DNA of 64,000 nt from Diogma glabrata (lineage: Eukaryota > Arthropoda > Insecta > Diptera > Cylindrotomidae): positions 387,733,685 to 387,797,684 of the forward strand of contig OY856187.1 in the NCBI GenBank assembly GCA_963693315.1. The letters are read 5' to 3'. Each line of letters begins with the position of its first letter. The first letter of the stretch is position 1. Under the pieces are notes generated by a model, which saw only the letters and a program-made list of their open reading frames with translations, did not search any database and was not told the origin of the DNA. The position numbers and the translations under genes were made by a program. Of the stretch, positions 21,841 to 35,410 are shown piece by piece.

Positions 21841-24800
21841 AGCTGGTGCTGTGGCTAAACCCGCTTACCAATTATGCTATAACTTGAGGTAGGGGATTGT
21901 TTTGGACCCACCTTTCAGTTTATATGCCATTCCCCAAGATTTGCGACAACTTTTTTTTCGCTAAAAAAACAGGTAAGGGGTTAACCCATGCTTTTTTTGC
22001 AAAATTTTTGTCAAAAAAAAAAATTGAAAAAATATGCTAGCGGTAATCTCTAGATGTCAATTTAAGCGAAATAAGTCAAAATACCAGGTTTGCTACCTTA
22101 AACAGGCCATAAATTGCAAACCAAAATTTTACATTTGAAACCAAAGCTGGTGCTGTGGCTAAACCCGCTTACCAATTATGCTATAACTTGAGGTAGGGGA
22201 TTGTTTTGGACCCACCTTTCAGTTTATATGCCATTCCCCAAGATTTGCGACAACTTTTTTTTTCGCTAAAAAAACAGGTAAGGGGTTAACCCATGCTTTT
22301 TTTGCAAAATTTTTGTCAAAAAAAAAATTGAAAAAATATGCTAGCGGTAATCTCTAGATGTCAATTTAAGCGAAATAAGTCAAAATACCAGGTTTGCTAC
22401 CTTAAACAGGCCATAAATTGCAAACCAAAATTTTACATTTGAAACCAAAGCTGGTGCTGTCGCTAAACCCGCTTACCAATTATGCTATAACTTGAGGTAG
22501 GGGATTGTTTTGGACCCACCTTTCAGTTTATATGCCATTCCCCAAGATTTGCGACAACTTTTTTTTTCGCTAAAAAAACAGGTAAGGGGTTAACCCATGC
22601 TTTTTTTGCAAAATTTTTGAGAAAAAAAAATTGAAAAAATATGCTAGCGGTAATCTCTAGATGTCAATTTAAGCGAAATAAGTCAAAATACCAGGTTTGC
22701 TACCTTAAACAGGCCATAAATTGCAAACCAAAATTTTACATTTGAAACCAAAGCTGGTGCTGTGGCTAAACCCGCTTACCAATTATGCTATAACTTGAGG
22801 TAGGGGATTGTTTTGGACCCACCTTTCAGTTTATATGCCATTCCCCAAGATTTGCGACAACTTTTTTTTTCGCTAAAAAAACAGGTAAGGGGTTAACCCA
22901 TGCTTTTTTTGCAAAATTTTTGAGAAAAAAAAAATTGAAAAAATATGCTAGCGGTAATCTCTAGATGTCAATTTAAGCGAAATAAGTCAAAATACCAGGT
23001 TTGCTACCTTAAACAGGCCATAAATTGCAAACCAAAATTTTACATTTGAAACCAAAGCTGGTGCTGTGGCTAAACCCGCTTACCAATTATGCTATAACTT
23101 GAGGTAGGGGATTGTTTTGGACCCACCTTTCAGTTTATATGCCATTCCCCAAGATTTGCGACAACTTTTTTTTTCGCTAAAAAAACAGGTAAGGGGTTAA
23201 CCCATGCTTTTTTTGCAAAATTTTTGTCAAAAAAAAAAATTGAAAAAATATGCTAGCGGTAATCTCTAGATGTCAATTTAAGCGAAATAAGTCAAAATAC
23301 CAGGTTTGCTACCTTAAACAGGCCATAAATTGCAAACCAAAATTTTACATTTGAAACCAAAGCTGGTGCTGTGGCTAAACCCGCTTACCAATTATGCTAT
23401 AACTTGAGGTAGGGGATTGTTTTGGACCCACCTTTCAGTTTATATGCCATTCCCCAAGATTTGCGACAACTTTTTTTTTCGCTAAAAAAACAGGTAAGGG
23501 GTTAACCCATGCTTTTTTTGCAAAATTTTTGAGAAAAAAAAAATTGAAAAAATATGCTAGCGGTAATCTCTAGATGTCAATTTAAGCGAAATAAGTCAAA
23601 ATACCAGGTTTGCTACCTTAAACAGGCCATAAATTGCAAACCAAAATTTTACATTTGAAACCAAAGCTGGTGCTGTGGCTAAACCCGCTTACCAATTATG
23701 CTATAACTTGAGGTAGGGGATTGTTTTGGACCCACCTTTCAGTTTATATGCCATTCCCCAAGATTTGCGACAACTTTTTTTTTCGCTAAAAAAACAGGTA
23801 AGGGGTTAACCCATGCTTTTTTTGCAAAATTTTTGTCAAAAAAAAAAATTGAAAAAATATGCTAGCGGTAATCTCTAGATGTCAATTTAAGCGAAATAAG
23901 TCAAAATACCAGGTTTGCTACCTTAAACAGGCCATAAATTGCAAACCAAAATTTTACATTTGAAACCAAAGCTGGTGCTGTGGCTAAACCCGCTTACCAA
24001 TTATGCTATAACTTGAGGTAGGGGATTGTTTTGGACCCACCTTTCAGTTTATATGCCATTCCCCAAGATTTGCGACAACTTTTTTTTTCGCTAAAAAAAC
24101 AGGTAAGGGGTTAACCCATGCTTTTTTTGCAAAATTTTTGTCAAAAAAAAAATTGAAAAAATATGCTAGCGGTAATCTCTAGATGTCAATTTAAGCGAAA
24201 TAAGTCAAAATACCAGGTTTGCTACCTTAAACAGGCCATAAATTGCAAACCAAAATTTTACATTTGAAACCAAAGCTGGTGCTGTGGCTAAACCCGCTTA
24301 CCAATTATGCTATAACTTGAGGTAGGGGATTGTTTTGGACCCACCTTTCAGTTTATATGCCATTCCCCAAGATTTGCGACAACTTTTTTTTTCGCTAAAA
24401 AAACAGGTAAGGGGTTAACCCATGCTTATTTTGCAAAATTTTTGTCAAAAAAAAAATTGAAAAAATATGCTAGCGGTAATCTCTAGATGTCAATTTAAGC
24501 GAAATAAGTCAAAATACCAGGTTTGCTACCTTAAACAGGCCATAAATTGCAAACCAAAATTTTACATTTGAAACCAAAGCTTGTGCTGTGGCTAAACCCG
24601 CTTACCAATTATGCTATAACTTGAGGTAGGGGATTGTTTTGGACCCACCTTTCAGTTTATATGCCATTCCCCAAGATTTGCGACAACTTTTTTTTTCGCT
24701 AAAAAAACAGGTAAGGGGTTAACCCATGCTTATTTTGCAAAATTTTTGTCAAAAAAAAAAATTGAAAAAATATGCTAGCGGTAATCTCTAGATGTCAATT

Positions 24801-27800
24801 TAAGCGAAATAAGTCAAAATACCAGGTTTGCTACCTTAAACAGGCCATAAATTGCAAACCAAAATTTTACATTTGAAACCAAAGCTTGTGCTGTGGCTAA
24901 ACCCGCTTACCAATTATGCTATAACTTGAGGTAGGGGATTGTTTTGGACCCACCTTTCAGTTTATATGCCATTCCCCAAGATTTGCGACAACTTTTTTTT
25001 TCGCTAAAAAAACAGGTAAGGGGTTAACCCATGCTTTTTTTGCAAAATTTTTGAGAAAAAAAAAATTGAAAAAATATGCTAGCGGTAATCTCTAGATGTC
25101 AATTTAAGCGAAATAAGTCAAAATACCAGGTTTGCTACCTTAAACAGGCCATAAATTGCAAACCAAAATTTTACATTTGAAACCAAAGCTGGTGCTGTGG
25201 CTAAACCCGCTTACCAATTATGCTATAACTTGAGGTAGGGGATTGTTTTGGACCCACCTTTCAGTTTATATGCCATTCCCCAAGATTTGCGACAACTTTT
25301 TTTTTCGCTAAAAAAACAGGTAAGGGGTTAACCCATGCTTTTTTTGCAAAATTTTTGTCAAAAAAAAAATTGAAAAAATATGCTAGCGGTAATCTCTAGA
25401 TGTCAATTTAAGCGAAATAAGTCAAAATACCAGGTTTGCTACCTTAAACAGGCCATAAATTGCAAACCAAAATTTTACATTTGAAACCAAAGCTGGTGCT
25501 GTGGCTAAACCCGCTTACCAATTATGCTATAACTTGAGGTAGGGGATTGTTTTGGACCCACCTTTCAGTTTATATGCCATTCCCCAAGATTTGCGACAAC
25601 TTTTTTTTTCGCTAAAAAAACAGGTAAGGGGTTAACCCATGCTTATTTTGCAAAATTTTTGTCAAAAAAAAAAATTGAAAAAATATGCTAGCGGTAATCT
25701 CTAGATGTCAATTTAAGCGAAATAAGTCAAAATACCAGGTTTGCTACCTTAAACAGGCCATAAATTGCAAACCAAAATTTTACATTTGAAACCAAAGCTT
25801 GTGCTGTGGCTAAACCCGCTTACCAATTATGCTATAACTTGAGGTAGGGGATTGTTTTGGACCCACCTTTCAGTTTATATGCCATTCCCCAAGATTTGCG
25901 ACAACTTTTTTTTTCGCTAAAAAAACAGGTAAGGGGTTAACCCATGCTTATTTTGCAAAATTTTTGTCAAAAAAAAAAATTGAAAAAATATGCTAGCGGT
26001 AATCTCTAGATGTCAATTTAAGCGAAATAAGTCAAAATACCAGGTTTGCTACCTTAAACAGGCCATAAATTGCAAACCAAAATTTTACATTTGAAACCAA
26101 AGCTTGTGCTGTGGCTAAACCCGCTTACCAATTATGCTATAACTTGAGGTAGGGGATTGTTTTGGACCCACCTTTCAGTTTATATGCCATTCCCCAAGAT
26201 TTGCGACAACTTTTTTTTTCGCTAAAAAAACAGGTAAGGGGTTAACCCATGCTTATTTTGCAAAATTTTTGTCAAAAAAAAAAATTGAAAAAATATGCTA
26301 GCGGTAATCTCTAGATGTCAATTTAAGCGAAATAAGTCAAAATACCAGGTTTGCTACCTTAAACAGGCCATAAATTGCAAACCAAAATTTTACATTTGAA
26401 ACCAAAGCTTGTGCTGTGGCTAAACCCGCTTACCAATTATGCTATAACTTGAGGTAGGGGATTGTTTTGGACCCACCTTTCAGTTTATATGCCATTCCCC
26501 AAGATTTGCGACAACTTTTTTTTTCGCTAAAAAAACAGGTAAGGGGTTAACCCATGCTTTTTTTGCAAAATTTTTGAGAAAAAAAAAATTGAAAAAATAT
26601 GCTAGCGGTAATCTCTAGATGTCAATTTAAGCGAAATAAGTCAAAATACCAGGTTTGCTACCTTAAACAGGCCATAAATTGCAAACCAAAATTTTACATT
26701 TGAAACCAAAGCTGGTGCTGTGGCTAAACCCGCTTACCAATTATGCTATAACTTGAGGTAGGGGATTGTTTTGGACCCACCTTTCAGTTTATATGCCATT
26801 CCCCAAGATTTGCGACAACTTTTTTTTTTGCTAAAAAAACAGGTAAGGGGTTAACCCATGCTTATTTTGCAAAATTTTTGTCAAAAAAAAAAATTGAAAA
26901 AATATGCTAGCGGTAATCTCTAGATGTCAATTTAAGCGAAATAAGTCAAAATACCAGGTTTGCTACCTTAAACAGGCCATAAATTGCAAACCAAAATTTT
27001 ACATTTGAAACCAAAGCTTGTGCTGTGGCTAAACCCGCTTACCAATTATGCTATAACTTGAGGTAGGGGATTGTTTTGGACCCACCTTTCAGTTTATATG
27101 CCATTCCCCAAGATTTGCGACAACTTTTTTTTTCGCTAAAAAAACAGGTAAGGGGTTAACCCATGCTTTTTTTGCAAAATTTTTGAGAAAAAAAAAATTG
27201 AAAAAATATGCTAGCGGTAATCTCTAGATGTCAATTTAAGCGAAATAAGTCAAAATACCAGGTTTGCTACCTTAAACAGGCCATAAATTGCAAACCAAAA
27301 TTTTACATTTGAAACCAAAGCTGGTGCTGTGGCTAAACCCGCTTACCAATTATGCTATAACTTGAGGTAGGGGATTGTTTTGGACCCACCTTTCAGTTTA
27401 TATGCCATTCCCCAAGATTTGCGACAACTTTTTTTTTCGCTAAAAAAACAGGTAAGGGGTTAACCCATGCTTTTTTTGCAAAATTTTTGAGAAAAAAAAA
27501 ATTGAAAAAATATGCTAGCGGTAATCTCTAGATGTCAATTTAAGCGAAATAAGTCAAAATACCAGGTTTGCTACCTTAAACAGGCCATAAATTGCAAACC
27601 AAAATTTTACATTTGAAACCAAAGCTGGTGCTGTGGCTAAACCCGCTTACCAATTATGCTATAACTTGAGGTAGGGGATTGTTTTGGACCCACCTTTCAG
27701 TTTATATGCCATTCCCCAAGATTTGCGACAACTTTTTTTTTCGCTAAAAAAACAGGTAAGGGGTTAACCCATGCTTATTTTGCAAAATTTTTGTCAAAAA

Positions 27801-28685
27801 AAAAAATTGAAAAAATATGCTAGCGGTAATCTCTAGATGTCAATTTAAGCGAAATAAGTCAAAATACCAGGTTTGCTACCTTAAACAGGCCATAAATTGC
27901 AAACCAAAATTTTACATTTGAAACCAAAGCTTGTGCTGTGGCTAAACCCGCTTACCAATTATGCTATAACTTGAGGTAGGGGATTGTTTTGGACCCACCT
28001 TTCAGTTTATATGCCATTCCCCAAGATTTGCGACAACTTTTTTTTTCGCTAAAAAAACAGGTAAGGGGTTAACCCATGCTTTTTTTGCAAAATTTTTGAG
28101 AAAAAAAAAATTGAAAAAATATGCTAGCGGTAATCTCTAGATGTCAATTTAAGCGAAATAAGTCAAAATACCAGGTTTGCTACCTTAAACAGGCCATAAA
28201 TTGCAAACCAAAATTTTACATTTGAAACCAAAGCTGGTGCTGTGGCTAAACCCGCTTACCAATTATGCTATAACTTGAGGTAGGGGATTGTTTTGGACCC
28301 ACCTTTCAGTTTATATGCCATTCCCCAAGATTTGCGACAACTTTTTTTTTCGCTAAAAAAACAGGTAAGGGGTTAACCCATGCTTTTTTTGCAAAATTTT
28401 TGAGAAAAAAAAAATTGAAAAAATATGCTAGCGGTAATCTCTAGATGTCAATTTAAGCGAAATAAGTCAAAATACCAGGTTTGCTACCTTAAACAGGCCA
28501 TAAATTGCAAACCAAAATTTTACATTTGAAACCAAAGCTGGTGCTGTGGCTAAACCCGCTTACCAATTATGCTATAACTTGAGGTAGGGGATTGTTTTGG
28601 ACCCACCTTTCAGTTTATATGCCATTCCCCAAGATTTGCGACAACTTTTTTTTTCGCTAAAAAAACAGGTAAGGGGTTAACCCAT

Positions 28686-31600
28686 GCTTTTTTGAAAAAT
28701 TTTTGTCAAAAAAAAAATTGAAAAAATATGCTAGCGGTAATCTCTAGATGTCAATTTAAGCGAAATAAGTCAAAATACCAGGTTTGCTACCTTAAACAGG
28801 CCATAAATTGCAAACCAAAATTTTACATTTGAAACCAAAGCTGGTGCTGTGGCTAAACCCGCTTACCAATTATGCTATAACTTGAGGTAGGGGATTGTTT
28901 TGGACCCACCTTTCAGTTTATATGCCATTCCCCAAGATTTGCGACAACTTTTTTTTTCGCTAAAAAAACAGGTAAGGGGTTAACCCATGCTTTTTTTGCA
29001 AAATTTTTGTCAAAAAAAAAATTGAAAAAATATGCTGGCGGTAATCTCTAGATGTCAATTTAAGCGAAATAAGTCAAAATACCAGGTTTGCTACCTTAAA
29101 CAGGCCATAAATTGCAAACCAAAATTTTACATTTGAAACCAAAGCTGGTGCTGTGGCTAAACCCGCTTACCAATTATGCTATAACTTGAGGTAGGGGATT
29201 GTTTTGGACCCACCTTTCAGTTTATATGCCATTCCCCAAGATTTGCGACAACTTTTTTTTTCGCTAAAAAAACAGGTAAGGGGTTAACCCATGCTTTTTT
29301 TGCAAAATTTTTGTCAAAAAAAAAAATTGAAAAAATATGCTAGCGGTAATCTCTAGATGTCAATTTAAGCGAAATAAGTCAAAATACCAGGTTTGCTACC
29401 TTAAACAGGCCATAAATTGCAAACCAAAATTTTACATTTGAAACCAAAGCTGGTGCTGTGGCTAAACCCGCTTACCAATTATGCTATAACTTGAGGTAGG
29501 GGATTGTTTTGGACCCACCTTTCAGTTTATATGCCATTCCCCAAGATTTGCGACAACTTTTTTTTTCGCTAAAAAAACAGGTAAGGGGTTAACCCATGGG
29601 GTTAACCCATGCTTTTTTTGCAAAATTTTTGAGAAAAAAAAAATTGAAAAAATATGCTAGCGGTAATCTCTAGATGTCAATTTAAGCGAAATAAGTCAAA
29701 ATACCAGGTTTGCTACCTTAAACAGGCCATAAATTGCAAACCAAAATTTTACATTTGAAACCAAAGCTGGTGCTGTGGCTAAACCCGCTTACCAATTATG
29801 CTATAACTTGAGGTAGGGGATTGTTTTGGACCCACCTTTCAGTTTATATGCCATTCCCCAAGATTTGCGACAACTTTTTTTTTCGCTAAAAAAACAGGTA
29901 AGGGGTTAACCCATGCTTTTTTTGCAAAATTTTTGTCAAAAAAAAAATTGAAAAAATATGCTGGCGGTAATCTCTAGATGTCAATTTAAGCGAAATAAGT
30001 CAAAATACCAGGTTTGCTACCTTAAACAGGCCATAAATTGCAAACCAAAATTTTACATTTGAAACCAAAGCTGGTGCTGTGGCTAAACCCGCTTACCAAT
30101 TATGCTATAACTTGAGGTAGGGGATTGTTTTGGACCCACCTTTCAGTTTATATGCCATTCCCCAAGATTTGCGACAACTTTTTTTTTCGCTAAAAAAACA
30201 GGTAAGGGGTTAACCCATGCTTTTTTTGCAAAATTTTTGAGAAAAAAAAAATTGAAAAAATATGCTAGCGGTAATCTCTAGATGTCAATTTAAGCGAAAT
30301 AAGTCAAAATACCAGGTTTGCTACCTTAAACAGGCCATAAATTGCAAACCAAAATTTTACATTTGAAACCAAAGCTGGTGCTGTGGCTAAACCCGCTTAC
30401 CAATTATGCTATAACTTGAGGTAGGGGATTGTTTTGGACCCACCTTTCAGTTTATATGCCATTCCCCAAGATTTGCGACAACTTTTTTTTTCGCTAAAAA
30501 AACAGGTAAGGGGTTAACCCATGCTTTTTTTGCAAAATTTTTGTCAAAAAAAAAATTGAAAAAATATGCTAGCGGTCTCCCAATCTCTAGATGTCAATTT
30601 AAGCGAAATAAGTCAAAATACCAGGTTTGCTACCTTAAACAGGCCATAAATTGCAAACCAAAATTTTACATTTGAAACCAAAGCTGGTGCTGTGGCTAAA
30701 CCCGCTTACCAATTATGCTATAACTTGAGGTAGGGGATTGTTTTGGACCCACCTTTCAGTTTATATGCCATTCCCCAAGATTTGCGACAACTTTTTTTTT
30801 CGCTAAAAAAACAGGTAAGGGGTTAACCCATGCTTTTTTTGCAAAATTTTTGAGAAAAAAAAAATTGAAAAAATATGCTAGCGGTAATCTCTAGATGTCA
30901 ATTTAAGCGAAATAAGTCAAAATACCAGGTTTGCTACCTTAAACAGGCCATAAATTGCAAACCAAAATTTTACATTTGAAACCAAAGCTGGTGCTGTGGC
31001 TAAACCCGCTTACCAATTATGCTATAACTTGAGGTAGGGGATTGTTTTGGACCCACCTTACAGTTTATATGCCATTCCCCAAGATTTGCGACAACTTTTT
31101 TTTTCGCTAAAAAAACAGGTAAGGGGTTAACCCATGCTTTTTTTGCAAAATTTTTGTCAAAAAAAAAAATTGAAAAAATATGCTAGCGGTAATCTCTAGA
31201 TGTCAATTTAAGCGAAATAAGTCAAAATACCAGGTTTGCTACCTTAAACAGGCCATAAATTGCAAACCAAAATTTTACATTTGAAACCAAAGCTGGTGCT
31301 GTGGCTAAACCCGCTTACCAATTATGCTATAACTTGAGGTAGGGGATTGTTTTGGACCCACCTTTCAGTTTATATGCCATTCCCCAAGATTTGCGACAAC
31401 TTTTTTTTTCGCTAAAAAAACAGGTAAGGGGTTAACCCATGCTTTTTTGAAAAATTTTTGTCAAAAAAAAAATTGAAAAAATATGCTAGCGGTAATCTCT
31501 AGATGTCAATTTAAGCGAAATAAGTCAAAATACCAGGTTTGCTACCTTAAACAGGCCATAAATTGCAAACCAAAATTTTACATTTGAAACCAAAGCTGGT

Positions 31601-33320
31601 GCTGTGGCTAAACCCGCTTACCAATTATGCTATAACTTGAGGTAGGGGATTGTTTTGGACCCACCTTTCAGTTTATATGCCATTCCCCAAGATTTGCGAC
31701 AACTTTTTTTTTCGCTAAAAAAACAGGTAAGGGGTTAACCCATGCTTTTTTTGCAAAATTTTTGTCAAAAAAAAAATTGAAAAAATATGCTGGCGGTAAT
31801 CTCTAGATGTCAATTTAAGCGAAATAAGTCAAAATACCAGGTTTGCTACCTTAAACAGGCCATAAATTGCAAACCAAAATTTTACATTTGAAACCAAAGC
31901 TGGTGCTGTGGCTAAACCCGCTTACCAATTATGCTATAACTTGAGGTAGGGGATTGTTTTGGACCCACCTTTCAGTTTATATGCCATTCCCCAAGATTTG
32001 CGACAACTTTTTTTTTCGCTAAAAAAACAGGTAAGGGGTTAACCCATGCTTTTTTTGCAAAATTTTTGTCAAAAAAAAAAATTGAAAAAATATGCTAGCG
32101 GTAATCTCTAGATGTCAATTTAAGCGAAATAAGTCAAAATACCAGGTTTGCTACCTTAAACAGGCCATAAATTGCAAACCAAAATTTTACATTTGAAACC
32201 AAAGCTGGTGCTGTGGCTAAACCCGCTTACCAATTATGCTATAACTTGAGGTAGGGGATTGTTTTGGACCCACCTTTCAGTTTATATGCCATTCCCCAAG
32301 ATTTGCGACAACTTTTTTTTTCGCTAAAAAAACAGGTAAGGGGTTAACCCATGGGGTTAACCCATGCTTTTTTTGCAAAATTTTTGAGAAAAAAAAAATT
32401 GAAAAAATATGCTAGCGGTAATCTCTAGATGTCAATTTAAGCGAAATAAGTCAAAATACCAGGTTTGCTACCTTAAACAGGCCATAAATTGCAAACCAAA
32501 ATTTTACATTTGAAACCAAAGCTGGTGCTGTGGCTAAACCCGCTTACCAATTATGCTATAACTTGAGGTAGGGGATTGTTTTGGACCCACCTTTCAGTTT
32601 ATATGCCATTCCCCAAGATTTGCGACAACTTTTTTTTTCGCTAAAAAAACAGGTAAGGGGTTAACCCATGCTTTTTTTGCAAAATTTTTGTCAAAAAAAA
32701 AATTGAAAAAATATGCTGGCGGTAATCTCTAGATGTCAATTTAAGCGAAATAAGTCAAAATACCAGGTTTGCTACCTTAAACAGGCCATAAATTGCAAAC
32801 CAAAATTTTACATTTGAAACCAAAGCTGGTGCTGTGGCTAAACCCGCTTACCAATTATGCTATAACTTGAGGTAGGGGATTGTTTTGGACCCACCTTTCA
32901 GTTTATATGCCATTCCCCAAGATTTGCGACAACTTTTTTTTTCGCTAAAAAAACAGGTAAGGGGTTAACCCATGCTTTTTTTGCAAAATTTTTGTCAAAA
33001 AAAAAAATTGAAAAAATATGCTAGCGGTCTCCCAATCTCTAGATGTCAATTTAAGCGAAATAAGTCAAAATACCAGGTTTGCTACCTTAAACAGGCCATA
33101 AATTGCAAACCAAAATTTTACATTTGAAACCAAAGCTGGTGCTGTGGCTAAACCCGCTTACCAATTATGCTATAACTTGAGGTAGGGGATTGTTTTGGAC
33201 CCACCTTTCAGTTTATATGCCATTCCCCAAGATTTGCGACAACTTTTTTTTTCGCTAAAAAAACAGGTAAGGGGTTAACCCATGCTTTTTTTGCAAAATT
33301 TTTGAGAAAAAAAAAATTGA
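28686..33320 (+). repeat. Duplicated nine-monomer block (2,755-bp higher-order repeat)
   Basis: Two rare variants recur exactly 2,755 bp apart: CTTTTTTGAAAAATTTTTG (28,686 and 31,441) and the 13-bp duplication GGGGTTAACCCAT (29,585 and 32,340). A third, the 5-bp insertion CTCCC in AGCGGTCTCCCAATC, is at 30,571 in the first copy but 33,023 in the second, 303 bp early. The second copy has therefore lost one GAG/TAGC monomer after duplication. The CTCCC marker appears a third time at 34,544, five monomers later. Confidence 0.88.
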
Positions 33321-33876
33321 AAAAATATGCTAGCGGTAATCTCTAGATGTCAATTTAAGCGAAATAAGTCAAAATACCAGGTTTGCTACCTTAAACAGGC
33401 CATAAATTGCAAACCAAAATTTTACATTTGAAACCAAAGCTGGTGCTGTGGCTAAACCCGCTTACCAATTATGCTATAACTTGAGGTAGGGGATTGTTTT
33501 GGACCCACCTTTCAGTTTATATGCCATTCCCCAAGATTTGCGACAACTTTTTTTTTCGCTAAAAAAACAGGTAAGGGGTTAACCCATGCTTTTTTTGCAA
33601 AATTTTTGTCAAAAAAAAAATTGAAAAAATATGCTAGCGGTAATCTCTAGATGTCAATTTAAGCGAAATAAGTCAAAATACCAGGTTTGCTACCTTAAAC
33701 AGGCCATAAATTGCAAACCAAAATTTTACATTTGAAACCAAAGCTGGTGCTGTGGCTAAACCCGCTTACCAATTATGCTATAACTTGAGGTAGGGGATTG
33801 TTTTGGACCCACCTTTCAGTTTATATGCCATTCCCCAAGATTTGCGACAACTTTTTTTTTCGCTAAAAAAACAGGT

Positions 33877-34800
33877 AAGGGTACCCATGCTTTTTTTGCA
33901 AAATTTTTGTCAAAAAAAAAATTGAAAAAATATGCTAGCGGTAATCTCTAGATGTCAATTTAAGCGAAATAAGTCAAAATACCAGGTTTGCTACCTTAAA
34001 CAGGCCATAAATTGCAAACCAAAATTTTACATTTGAAACCAAAGCTGGTGCTGTGGCTAAACCCGCTTACCAATTATGCTATAACTTGAGGTAGGGGATT
34101 GTTTTGGACCCACCTTTCAGTTTATATGCCATTCCCCAAGATTTGCGACAACTTTTTTTTTCGCTAAAAAAACAGGTAAGGGGTTAACCCATGCTTTTTT
34201 TGCAAAATTTTTGTCAAAAAAAAAATTGAAAAAATATGCTGGCGGTAATCTCTAGATGTCAATTTAAGCGAAATAAGTCAAAATACCAGGTTTGCTACCT
34301 TAAACAGGCCATAAATTGCAAACCAAAATTTTACATTTGAAACCAAAGCTGGTGCTGTGGCTAAACCCGCTTACCAATTATGCTATAACTTGAGGTAGGG
34401 GATTGTTTTGGACCCACCTTTCAGTTTATATGCCATTCCCCAAGATTTGCGACAACTTTTTTTTTCGCTAAAAAAACAGGTAAGGGGTTAACCCATGCTT
34501 TTTTTGCAAAATTTTTGTCAAAAAAAAAATTGAAAAAATATGCTAGCGGTCTCCCAATCTCTAGATGTCAATTTAAGCGAAATAAGTCAAAATACCAGGT
34601 TTGCTACCTTAAACAGGCCATAAATTGCAAACCAAAATTTTACATTTGAAACCAAAGCTGGTGCTGTGGCTAAACCCGCTTACCAATTATGCTATAACTT
34701 GAGGTAGGGGATTGTTTTGGACCCACCTTTCAGTTTATATGCCATTCCCCAAGATTTGCGACAACTTTTTTTTTCGCTAAAAAAACAGGTAAGGGTACCC
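33877..34800 (+). repeat. Three-monomer repeat marked by AAGGGTACCC
   Basis: The altered palindrome AAGGGTACCC occurs at 33,877 and 34,791, 914 bp apart, three monomers. The change removes four bases from the normal GGGGTTAACCC. It appears nowhere else in the window, so the second occurrence is a copy of the first. Confidence 0.8.
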
Positions 34801-35410
34801 ATGCTTTTTTTGCAAAATTTTTGTCAAAAAAAAAATTGAAAAAATATGCTAGCGGTAATCTCTAGATGTCAATTTAAGCGAAATAAGTCAAAATACCAGG
34901 TTTGCTACCTTAAACAGGCCATAAATTGCAAACCAAAATTTTACATTTGAAACCAAAGCTGGTGCTGTGGCTAAACCCGCTTACCAATTATGCTATAACT
35001 TGAGGTAGGGGATTGTTTTGGACCCACCTTTCAGTTTATATGCCATTCCCCAAGATTTGCGACAACTTTTTTTTTCGCTAAAAAAACAGGTAAGGGGTTA
35101 ACCCATGCTTTTTTTGCAAAATTTTTGTCAAAAAAAAAAATTGAAAAAATATGCTAGCGGTAATCTCTAGATGTCAATTTAAGCGAAATAAGTCAAAATA
35201 CCAGGTTTGCTACCTTAAACAGGCCATAAATTGCAAACCAAAATTTTACATTTGAAACCAAAGCTGGTGCTGTGGCTAAACCCGCTTACCAATTATGCTA
35301 TAACTTGAGGTAGGGGATTGTTTTGGACCCACCTTTCAGTTTATATGCCATTCCCCAAGATTTGCGACAACTTTTTTTTTCGCTAAAAAAACAGGTAAGG
35401 GGTTAACCCA

